NCBI GenBank assembly: GCA_964510205.1
Contig: CAZEBW010000050.1
Span: 1-26,873 of the forward strand
DNA from: CAZEBW01 sp964510205
GTDB lineage: Bacteria > Chloroflexota > Anaerolineae > VGOG01
DNA: 26,873 nucleotides
Direction: 5' to 3'
Below, piece by piece: positions 8,255 through 16,100 of this stretch. The position numbers and the translations under genes were made by a program. The notes below the pieces were generated by a model. The model saw nothing but the letters and a program-made list of their open reading frames with translations, made no database searches and was not told the DNA's origin. Each line of letters starts with the position of its first letter. Within the stretch, counting starts at the first letter, position 1.

Positions 8255-9693
8255 GTAAGGATACCTATCTACGAGCCTTGACCGAAGACGAGGTCGGGCG
8301 CATCCACCAGGGCTCGATGCGGGTTTTGGAAGAGATCGGCGTGGTCGTAGATCATGGCGAGACACGGAGTCTGCTGGAGCAAGCGGGTTGCCGGGTAGAC
8401 CCGGCCAGCGGGCTAACGAAGTTCCCTCCGAAGCTGGTGGATGAGGCCGTGGCTAGGGCTCCGTCGGAGGTGCTCCTCTGTGGACGCAACGGCCAGCACG
8501 ACATGCAGGTCGGTGATGGCAAGCTCTACGCCAGGATACCGGGCGGCGCCCCTGGCATCCTCGATCTGGAGACCCGGACCCGGCGGCCGCCTCTCAAACG
8601 AGACGTGGCCGACATCGCCAGCATCGCTGACGCGCTGGAGCACATCAACGGGGTGTCCATGTTCCCGGTGGTGCCCAGCGATGTATCCATCGAAGTCGTG
8701 GACGTCCACGCCGCCGAGGCGGCCTTCCGTCACACCAGCAAGCACTTGTTCTACGTGTGCCACAACGCGGCGCTGATGGACCAAGTGATAGAGATGGCTA
8801 CGGCTGTAGCTGGAGACGTTGAGGCCCTTCAGCGCAGGCCCCTGCTGAGCGCCCTGGCGGAGGCCACTGCCCCGCTGCGATTGGTGGAACATCAGCTGCA
8901 GGTCCTCATGGCCTTCGCCGAGCGGGGCCTGCCGCTGATGCTGCACTCCCACCCTATCGCCGGCCTCACGTCGCCGGTGACCCTGGCCGGAGAGTTGGTG
9001 CTGACCAACGCCGAGATCCTGAGCCTGGTGGTCATCGCTCAGTTGATCAGGCCCGGCACGCCGGTGGTCTACGGCATGTCCTCTTCGGTTCCCGACATGC
9101 GGAGCACCATCAATCTGGCCGGGGCGGTGGAGATCGGATTGTTGGGCGCAGCGGTGGCTCAGATAGCCAAAAGGTACGGCCTGCCCTGCGCTATGACCTC
9201 TGGCATTGACGCCAAGGCGCCCGACGCCCAGGCGGCCCTGGATCGGCTGCTGACCATGCTGCCCCCCGTCCTGGCCGGCATAGACCTGGTGAACCTCTCC
9301 ACCACCGATACCAAGCTCACCTTCTGTCTGGAGCAACTGGTCATTGATAACGAGATAGTGGCTGCTGTGAAGCGCTATCTCCAAGGCATCCAGGTGGACG
9401 ACGAGACTCTGGCCCTCGACCTGATGGCTCAAGTGGGGCCCAGCGGGAGTTTCATCGCCACCGAGCACACCGTGCGCCATCATCGCCGCGAGCTGCTGTT
9501 GAGCAAACTGCTCAGCCGGGAGCCCCGCGCCGTCTGGGAGGAGCATGGGGCGAAGGATACGTGGGAGCAGGCCAGCCAGACGGTTAGGCGGATTCTAGAG
9601 GAGCACCAGACATTGCCCTTGAGCGACGGAGCCAGCCGGCGGATTGCGGACATTGTAGCTGAGGTGGAGAGGGGGTACACGGAGAGAAAGTGA
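8251..9693 (+). CDS. MttB-superfamily (COG5598) methyltransferase, non-pyrrolysine
   Basis: A 480-residue member of the trimethylamine methyltransferase superfamily, from the N-terminal SMRVLEEIGVVVDH to the C-terminal EEHQTLPLSDGASRRI. True MttB has pyrrolysine encoded by an in-frame TAG. Here the frame is open throughout, as in the larger non-pyrrolysine branch. Characterised members of that branch demethylate glycine betaine, proline betaine, carnitine or gamma-butyrobetaine and pass the methyl to a small corrinoid protein. No such corrinoid protein or RamA-type activator is encoded in the window. The start is TTG, overlapping the previous stop as TTGA, with GAGG 10 bases upstream. The next in-frame ATG would remove conserved N-terminal residues. 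Its stop overlaps the GTG of the next gene by 4 bases. Confidence 0.88.
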   Translation: MSKDTYLRALTEDEVGRIHQGSMRVLEEIGVVVDHGETRSLLEQAGCRVDPASGLTKFPPKLVDEAVARAPSEVLLCGRNGQHDMQVGDGKLYARIPGGAPGILDLETRTRRPPLKRDVADIASIADALEHINGVSMFPVVPSDVSIEVVDVHAAEAAFRHTSKHLFYVCHNAALMDQVIEMATAVAGDVEALQRRPLLSALAEATAPLRLVEHQLQVLMAFAERGLPLMLHSHPIAGLTSPVTLAGELVLTNAEILSLVVIAQLIRPGTPVVYGMSSSVPDMRSTINLAGAVEIGLLGAAVAQIAKRYGLPCAMTSGIDAKAPDAQAALDRLLTMLPPVLAGIDLVNLSTTDTKLTFCLEQLVIDNEIVAAVKRYLQGIQVDDETLALDLMAQVGPSGSFIATEHTVRHHRRELLLSKLLSREPRAVWEEHGAKDTWEQASQTVRRILEEHQTLPLSDGASRRIADIVAEVERGYTERK

Positions 9694-10727
9694 AATCCCA
9701 AGGAGAACCCCTGTTAGAATTGAAGAACCTAACCACCATCTTCCCCCTCAAGCGGGGGGTGGTGCAGGCGGTGATGGGCGTGGACCTAACCCTCCAGCGG
9801 GGGGAGATCCTGGGCCTGGTGGGGGAGTCGGGCTGCGGCAAGAGCATGACCATGCTGTCCATACTGCGCCTAGTGCCTTACCCAGGTGAAACGGTGCAAG
9901 GCCAGGTGTTTTACAAGGGTCAGAATCTGTTGGATAAGCGCATAGGTGAGGTGAGGCGGATCAGGGGGCGGGAGATCGCCATGATTTTCCAGGATCCCAT
10001 GACCAGCCTGAACCCCGTTTTCAAAGTCGGCGAGCAAGTGCGGGAATCTCTGCGCATCCACGGGATAGTGGGCGACAAAAAGCTTCCCTGGCCCTTCGAC
10101 AAGCTCAGGACGTGGCCCTTCGATAGGAAGATCAAGGCCGCAGAAGAGGAACGCGTGCTCAAAATCATGAAAGAGGTGGGCATCCCGGCTACCAAACACC
10201 GCTATCACGAATACCCCCATCAATTCAGCGGGGGGATGCAGCAGCGCATGGTCATGGCCATCGCCCTGGCCTGCGAGCCTGCGCTCCTGCTGGCCGATGA
10301 ACCCACCACTGCGCTGGACGTCACCATTCAGGCTCAGATCCTGGACCTTTTGAGGAAGATCAACCGCGAGCACGGCACCAGCATCATTTTGGTTACCCAT
10401 GACCTGGGAGTGACCGCCGAGTTCTGCCGCAACATCGCGGTCATGTACGCGGGGCGGATCGTGGAGAAGGGCACAGCCGACCAGGTGATCCAGGACCCCA
10501 AACATCCCTACACTCAAGGCTTGCTGAACTCCATCCCCCGCATCGCCAAAGAACGAAGACGAATAAGGCCCATCCCCGGCGAGGTTCCCGAGCCCATTGA
10601 TCTCCCCGAGGGATGCGCTTTTTATCCCAGATGCGATAGGGCCAGGCCAGAGTGCCAGGGGAGCGAGATCCCGATGATGGAGATCGAGGAAGGCCGCCTG
10701 GTTCGGTGCGTGAGGGCAAGGGACTAG
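9690..10727 (+). CDS. ABC transporter ATP-binding protein, DppD/OppD type
   Basis: A 345-residue ATPase of the importer. Walker A is GESGCGKS (residues 45-52), the Q-loop is QDPMTSLNP, the signature is FSGGMQQR, Walker B is LLLADEP, and the switch histidine is in VTHDL. The C-terminal oligopeptide-transporter domain carries the cysteines in EGCAFYPRC. The start is GTG within GTGA overlapping the MttB-like stop, with GGAGAG just upstream. Residues 133-146 (PWPFDKLRTWPFDR) are an extra peptide encoded by a dispersed DNA repeat, sitting between the helical subdomain start (LRIHGIVGDKK) and the signature motif. The last residues (RARD) and the TAG stop come from heptamer element A3. The ATPase motifs themselves are intact. 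Confidence 0.95.
   Translation: MKSQGEPLLELKNLTTIFPLKRGVVQAVMGVDLTLQRGEILGLVGESGCGKSMTMLSILRLVPYPGETVQGQVFYKGQNLLDKRIGEVRRIRGREIAMIFQDPMTSLNPVFKVGEQVRESLRIHGIVGDKKLPWPFDKLRTWPFDRKIKAAEEERVLKIMKEVGIPATKHRYHEYPHQFSGGMQQRMVMAIALACEPALLLADEPTTALDVTIQAQILDLLRKINREHGTSIILVTHDLGVTAEFCRNIAVMYAGRIVEKGTADQVIQDPKHPYTQGLLNSIPRIAKERRRIRPIPGEVPEPIDLPEGCAFYPRCDRARPECQGSEIPMMEIEEGRLVRCVRARD
10086..10127. repeat. Dispersed repeat inside the DppD-like gene (FDKLRT type)
   Basis: CCCTTCGACAAGCTCAGGAC lies at 10092-10111, followed by a second partial copy starting CCCTTCGA at 10116. The same 20-mer with a single change occurs outside genes at 21361-21380. In frame it encodes PFDKLRT. It breaks a region that is normally continuous in this ATPase family, so it reads as an in-frame insertion. 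Confidence 0.8.
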
Positions 10728-10780
10728 GGACAAGGGGCAAGGGACTAGGCCCACCTGATCCCTAGTCCCTAATCCCTGAC
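10720..10780. repeat. Heptamer palindrome, element A3
   Basis: Four units of GGGACTA/GGGACAA type begin inside the last codons of the DppD-like gene. After a short centre (GGCCCACCT), three complementary units follow (GATCCCT, AGTCCCT and AATCCCT). The TAG of the first unit is the stop codon of the gene. The element fills the gap before the next ATPase gene. Confidence 0.88.
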
Positions 10781-10793
10781 CGCTGAGAGTGAG

Positions 10794-11783
10794 ATGAGCG
10801 AAAAGCAACCCTTAGTAGAGATAAGACAGCTAAAGAAGCATTTCCTGATCCGGCGCAGCGCTTTGGTGAAGCTGCTGGCCCGCAAAGGCGATTTGCTGGT
10901 CCGGGCCGTGGACGGCGTCAACCTGGCCATAGGGAATGGAGAAACGCTGGGGCTGGTAGGCGAGAGCGGCTGCGGGAAAACTACTCTGGGTAGAGTCGTC
11001 ACTCGCTTATACGAGCCGACGGAGGGTCAGGTCCTTTTCAAAGGCCAGGATATTACCAGCACTCGAGGCTCTGAGCTGTTGAACCTTCGCTGCCAGACCC
11101 AGATCATCTTTCAGAACCCCTACGCCTCCCTCAACCCCCGCAAGACGGTGCGGCAGATCGTCTCCGTGCCTCTACGGAACCGGGGGGTAAAGAATGTTAA
11201 GGCCCAGGAAGAAGAGATTCTCTATCTTTTGCGTCGAGTGGGCCTCAGCGATCGCCAAATTGATTCCTATCCGCATCAGTTTTCAGGTGGTCAGAGGCAG
11301 AGGATAGGGATCGCCCGCGCCTTGGCCATGCGGCCCAAGTTCATCGTAGCCGATGAGCCGGTCTCTTCCCTCGACGTCTCCATCCAGGCCCAGGTGCTCA
11401 ATCTGCTGGAAGAGCTGCAGGAGGAGTTCGGGCTGACCTACCTGTTCATCGCCCACGATCTGAGCGTTATCTTCTACGTCAGCGACCGGGTGGCGGTGAT
11501 GTATCTGGGCAAGATCGTGGAGGTGGCAGAAACCAAAGAGCTCTTCGCCAGACCGTTGCATCCCTATACCCAGGCCCTGCTGGCTGCCGTCCCTATCGTG
11601 GACAAAAAATACCGCCGCCAGAGGATCCTCCTGGCAGGGACCGTTCCCAGCCCCATAGATCCGCCATCGGGGTGCCGCTTTCACCCCCGGTGCTTTGCCA
11701 AAAAGGGGAAGATCTGCGAGACCGAGGAACCTTCCCTCGTCGTAAGAAACGGCCACCAGGTGGCCTGCCATCTTTTCGATTGA
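10794..11783 (+). CDS. ABC transporter ATP-binding protein, DppF/OppF type
   Basis: The second ATPase of the importer, 329 residues and of normal length. Walker A is GESGCGKTT, the Q-loop region is FQNPYASLNPRKT, the signature is FSGGQRQR, Walker B is FIVADEP, and the switch histidine lies in IAHDL. The C-terminal domain has the paired cysteines of SGCRFHPRCFAKKGKIC. A GAGAG-rich stretch lies 5-10 bases upstream of the ATG. It completes a five-part Dpp-type importer with the genes at 3147, 5105, 6211 and 9690. The next gene begins only 6 bases after its stop. Confidence 0.95.
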   Translation: MSEKQPLVEIRQLKKHFLIRRSALVKLLARKGDLLVRAVDGVNLAIGNGETLGLVGESGCGKTTLGRVVTRLYEPTEGQVLFKGQDITSTRGSELLNLRCQTQIIFQNPYASLNPRKTVRQIVSVPLRNRGVKNVKAQEEEILYLLRRVGLSDRQIDSYPHQFSGGQRQRIGIARALAMRPKFIVADEPVSSLDVSIQAQVLNLLEELQEEFGLTYLFIAHDLSVIFYVSDRVAVMYLGKIVEVAETKELFARPLHPYTQALLAAVPIVDKKYRRQRILLAGTVPSPIDPPSGCRFHPRCFAKKGKICETEEPSLVVRNGHQVACHLFD

Positions 11784-11789
11784 GTAGAC

Positions 11790-13067
11790 ATGAGGCTGCG
11801 CAAAATCACTGTCTGCGGTGGGGGGAACGGGGCGCAAACCCTGGCCCCCATCGCCGCCCACAATCTAGGGTGTCCCGTAGACATCTACGCGCCCTTCGCC
11901 GACGAAGCGGAGCGACTGCGCGCTGGGGTCGCCGCTCACGGCGGGCTTGAGGTCACCGGCGTGGTGCAAGTCAAGGCGCAACCGCGCCGAATCAGCGCGA
12001 ACCCGGCCGAGGTGATCACCGGCTCGGACGTGGTGGCGCTGGTGTTGCCCGCCTTTGCCCACGAGGGCGCCCTGCGCCAAATCGTTCCCTTTTTGGACGA
12101 GGGCGCGTGGGTAGGGGCCATGCCCGCGCGGGGCGGCTTTGATTATTGCGCGGCCCAAATCCTGGCCAAACATGGTCGGGACGACGTGGGACTCTTTGGC
12201 CTGCAGACGCTGCCCTGGGCCTGCCGCATCCGCGAGTACGGCCAGGTCGTCCACGTGCTGGGTGTCAAAAACGTGGTGGACGCGGCCAGTCGGCCTGCGG
12301 CTCCCCCTCTTTCCTCCCCAACGCCTGCCCTGAGCGCCGCTTCGCTTACAGTCGAAGGGTTGGGGGGGATGAAAGGGGGAGAGCAGGCCGCGCCATTCCC
12401 GAACAAGTTCGGGACTCCGCTACGCCCCTTGCTGGAGCGAATGTTGGGGGTACCCATCGGCGCGGCGGCCAACATGCTCGCCCTGACCCTGGCCAACACG
12501 GGGCAGCTCATCCATCCGGGCATCATGTACGATCTGTTTGCCGATTGGGATGGCAAGCCCTTCCGCGCCGACGACGTCCCCCTGTTCTACCAGGGTCTCA
12601 GTGAGGAGGGGGCGCAAACGCTGGCTGGCCTGAGCGACGATGTGCAAGCCATCCGCGCCCGGCTGGAGCCCGCCCTGGACCTTTCCGCCGTGCGTCCGTT
12701 GAAGGCCTGGCTGCTGCGCTCTTATGGCGATGCGATTGCCGACACTTCTAGTTTGCGGAGCGCCTTCGTCACCAACCGGGCTTACGCCGGACTCAAGGCC
12801 CCCGTGCGCGAGGTCTCGCCGGGGCAGTTCGCCCCCGACTTTCGCGCTCGCTACCTGGCCGAGGACGTGCCCTTTGGCCTGGCCGTCAGCCGAGCCATCG
12901 CCAGCTTGGCCGGCGTGGAGACGCCCACCATGGACGAGGTCATCGCTTGGGCCGGCGCGCAGTTGGGCAAGGATTACCTGGGCCGAGACGCGGGCGAGGC
13001 TCGCATCCCGCAGAGGTATGGGTTGGGGAGTGTAGAGCAGTTGATTGAATTTGTGGCTAGGGGCTAG
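11790..13067 (+). CDS. NAD(P)-dependent opine/octopine dehydrogenase family protein, with inserted repeat
   Basis: A 425-residue two-domain dehydrogenase. The N-terminal Rossmann domain starts at once (KITVCGGGNGAQ, residues 5-16). The C-terminal helical octopine-dehydrogenase domain carries NTGQLIHPGIM, whose histidine corresponds to the catalytic one, and ends with ETPTMDEVIAWAGAQLGKDY. Opine dehydrogenases join or split an amino acid and an alpha-keto acid through a secondary amine, using NAD(P)H or NAD(P)+. In a catabolic cluster, the splitting direction is likely. About 40 residues (roughly 171-211) are encoded by stacked palindromic repeats, which explains why it is longer than most relatives. 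They lie at the junction between the two domains. The frame stays open, so the protein may still be functional, but this is not certain. The TAG stop is part of heptamer element A4. Confidence 0.85.
   Translation: MRLRKITVCGGGNGAQTLAPIAAHNLGCPVDIYAPFADEAERLRAGVAAHGGLEVTGVVQVKAQPRRISANPAEVITGSDVVALVLPAFAHEGALRQIVPFLDEGAWVGAMPARGGFDYCAAQILAKHGRDDVGLFGLQTLPWACRIREYGQVVHVLGVKNVVDAASRPAAPPLSSPTPALSAASLTVEGLGGMKGGEQAAPFPNKFGTPLRPLLERMLGVPIGAAANMLALTLANTGQLIHPGIMYDLFADWDGKPFRADDVPLFYQGLSEEGAQTLAGLSDDVQAIRARLEPALDLSAVRPLKAWLLRSYGDAIADTSSLRSAFVTNRAYAGLKAPVREVSPGQFAPDFRARYLAEDVPFGLAVSRAIASLAGVETPTMDEVIAWAGAQLGKDYLGRDAGEARIPQRYGLGSVEQLIEFVARG
12301..12414. repeat. Composite of three palindromic elements inside the opine dehydrogenase gene
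   Basis: The outer arms (12301-12322 and 12359-12381) are complementary and contain GTTGGGGGGGATGAA, the same core as the element in the mutase gene at 16379. Inside them, CCCTGAGC (12328-12335) and GTCGAAGGG (12351-12359) are the two halves of the reverse complement of the FDKLRT repeat, separated by 15 bases. Just downstream is a third palindrome, TCCCGAAC with GTTCGGGA (12397-12414). The stretch keeps the reading frame open. Confidence 0.8.
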
Positions 13068-13122
13068 AGACAAGGGACAAGGGACAAGGGATCCTTGTCC
13101 CTTGTCCCTGATCCCTAGTCAC
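13060..13122. repeat. Heptamer palindrome, element A4
   Basis: Nine units in unbroken 7-base register are centred on GGATCC near 13091. Units of GGGACAA type are on the left and TTGTCCC type on the right. The first unit contributes the TAG stop of the opine dehydrogenase gene. The right end stops 10 bases before the Shine-Dalgarno sequence of the mutase gene. Confidence 0.9.
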
Positions 13123-13144
13123 TTATACAGTAGGAGGGAGTACC

Positions 13145-16100
13145 ATGAGTATTGACACAGAAACACCGACCAAGAAACGCCGTGTGCTGGCCGGCTCCAT
13201 CGGCGATTGCGTCCACTCGTTGGGAGTGGAGACTTTCGCCGAATGGATGGAGGACCGCGGCGAGGGCCACATGGCGGTCAAGCTGGGCCCGGCGGTGCCC
13301 ATTGAGGACGTGATCAACAAGATCCGCGAATCGCGGCCCGAGGTGGTGGCCATCTCCATGCGCCTGGGCGACCTGCACGTGGACAAGCTCATCGGCGAGT
13401 TCATCGAAAAGGCGGCCAAATACCACCTGCTGCCCCGCGAGAGCGGCATTCGCTATGCCTTTGGCGGGCTGCGCCCGGCGGCCAATCTGGTGCGGGCCAT
13501 GACCGGCCTGCCAGTGCTGGAGGACAAGTTCTCGCCGCCGGAGGACCGCCACTACGACCTGGACGAGATCGCCGAAAACTACGGCGACATTGACGCCTTC
13601 CAGGGTTTCTTCGGCCTGGTGGTGGACGACTTCATCACCATGGAGGAACTGGAGGCCTTCGCCCAGGGCAAGGTTGTCACTGTGATAGATGAAGAGGTGA
13701 AGTGGGCCGACACGCTGCTGGAGCGGGTCCGTCAGGTGCGCGAGCTGGAGAAGCGGCCCATCATCCGCGCCCACATCGGGGTCGCTGCTGACAGTATCGA
13801 GCCTACGGTGGAGGCCGTGGAGATGCTGGCCGAGGCCGAATGCCTGGAGATCGTCTCCCTGGCCCCCGATCAGCCTTCCCAGGAGTACCTGGCCAAGTTT
13901 GTGCGCGGCGAAGAAGACCCCGATAAGTATCTCAAAGGCCAGGGCGGCGTGCCCATCCGCAGCAGAGAAGACCTGCGGCGGCTCAAGGAGGCCACGCAGC
14001 GGGGCAACTATCCCATGACCCGCATCTATTCCGGCACCGACGAGCTGGTCGAGCTGGCCAAGCTCTTTGAAGAATCGTTCCTCATGCCCTTCCCGGCGGT
14101 GCCGATTTTCTTTTACAACAAGCTGGACGGCCGCGGCCCCATCTCCATCCGCGATAGCTTCGACGAGCACTTCGAGGTGATGCGCTGGTGGGCGGCCCGC
14201 GACAAAGCCGTCGAGATCAACGATCCGCACCAGTGGCAACTGCGCAACAGCACCGACGACTTGCTGGTGACCGATCACGTCGTGGCCGGCGTGGTGGCGC
14301 TCAAGATGGGCATCAGGAAATACGTGATGCAGATGATGTATGACCTGCCGCCGGGCGCGTCGGGACTGAACGACCTGGCCAAGTTTCAGGGGGCCTACGA
14401 GCTGATCGAGCCGCTGATCCATCACTTCAACTTCCACATCGTCAAGGAGACGCGAGGCGGACTTTCCGACTTTCCGCCCAACCTGGATAAAGCCAAGGGT
14501 CACTTGGCCGTTTCCACCTACTGGCAGATGTACATGGAGCCTGACATCGTCCACGTGGTCAGCTTCTCCGAAGCCCACCACGAGGCCAAAGCCCAGGACG
14601 TCGTCGAGAGCTGCGACATCGTTAAGCAGGTGTTCGAGGATTTTTATAAGGACGATCGTCCGGACGTCTGGGCCGATCCCCGTTTGCTCTCTCGTAAGCG
14701 ACGGCTCAAATTGGGGGCCATGTATAACATCCTACACCTGGCGCTGTTGGGCGGCTACGAAGGGCCGGTCACGCTGGATAACTTTTTCGAGTGGGCTGTT
14801 TCACCGCAGGAAGCTCGCCAGCGCGATCATCCCCGCCAGTGGGAACGCAATTACGAAACCATGCTGCTCAGCTTCATTGACGAAGCCAACTATCCCACCG
14901 GGCAATGCGGCATGATCAGCGCCGATACACTGGACCTGGCCTTGCAATTGGGCTTGTACCAAGCTCCCCAGATCACTGTGCTGGACAAGCGCTACGAAAT
15001 GGTGGGCAAATGCCGCACCAAGACCGTGGACGGCGGCTGCGTGATTGACGAGTTCGACGGCGTCAAAGTAGAGGACGAGATCGAGCGGGTGGATCGGGTT
15101 CGCCAGCGAAGCCCGTGGTTCTTCGACAAGACCATCAGCCAGGCCGACGAAGACCTGTACATCACCGAAACCGCTGAGGCGATGGACGAGGACGTGGTGA
15201 CGCGGGCGCGCCAACGGCTGGACATCCACAGCGAGGCGGACCTGGAGAATAAAAGAGTGCTGGTGGTGGACTTTGGCAGCACGTTCTCCAAAATCGGCAT
15301 CTTTGACACCGCGACGGAGGAATTCGATCTGCGCTATGTGCCTACCATCGTAGAAGATTTGCGCATCTCGCTGGCCGACGGCCTGGGCATCAAAGAGGAG
15401 TGCGAGCGGCGGGGCGACTGGCAGCCCCTGGGGCGCGAGATGGATAAGTTCGACATCAAGCTGCCCTGCTCCAGCGCCAAAGGCGGCCTCAAGATGGTCA
15501 CCGTGTCCATGGTCAAAGAGGAGAGCGGCTTCGCCGCCGACCTGGCGGCCCTCACCGCCGGCGCCAAGCTGCTGAACAGCTACGAGGGGAAGCTCACCGA
15601 GGAACAGGCGCGGGCCATCTACGAGCAGGATCAGCCGGAGATCATCCTCCAGGCCGGCGGGGTGGATTTCGGCGGCGATACCGAGACGCAGTTGCACAAC
15701 GCCCGCCTGCTGGCCGAATACGCCAAGGCGGCCGCCTATGCCCGCTACGGCGTGCCGGTGATCTATGCCGGCAACCAGGACATCCGCCGCGAGATCGAGC
15801 GCATCTACAAAGCCGAAGGGGTGGACATTCGCCTCACGCCCAACGTCATGCCGGAGGTCAACACCTTTCACATCGAGGTGGTCAACGAGGCCATCCGCGA
15901 GCTGTTCCAGACCATCATCATTCGGGGCAAGGGCTTCGACGTGGTGGAGGAGTACATGAGCGCGCCGTTCATCCCCACCCCGCGCGCGGCCTTCCGCGGC
16001 ATCAACCTGTTGGCCAAGGGGTACGGCGACGAGGCGGGGCTGGGCAACATCATGGCCCTGGACATCGGCGGGGCGACGACCGACTTTTACTCCAATGTGG

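Noticed and set aside
8413..9546. A 377-codon minus-strand open frame
   Set aside because: Shadow of the MttB-like gene, whose conserved frame is clear.
8251..9693. Possible pyrrolysine in the MttB homologue
   Set aside because: There is no in-frame TAG anywhere in the gene, and no pyl genes are seen in the window.
13115..14581. A 488-codon open frame on the minus strand
   Set aside because: It lies wholly opposite the well-supported mutase fusion gene. Its residues are the His/Val/Leu/Gln-rich mix typical of reverse-strand reading of GC-rich codons, and no domain is recognisable.
14801..15871. A 356-codon minus-strand open frame
   Set aside because: Antisense shadow of the same gene, with no start signals and no recognisable motif.
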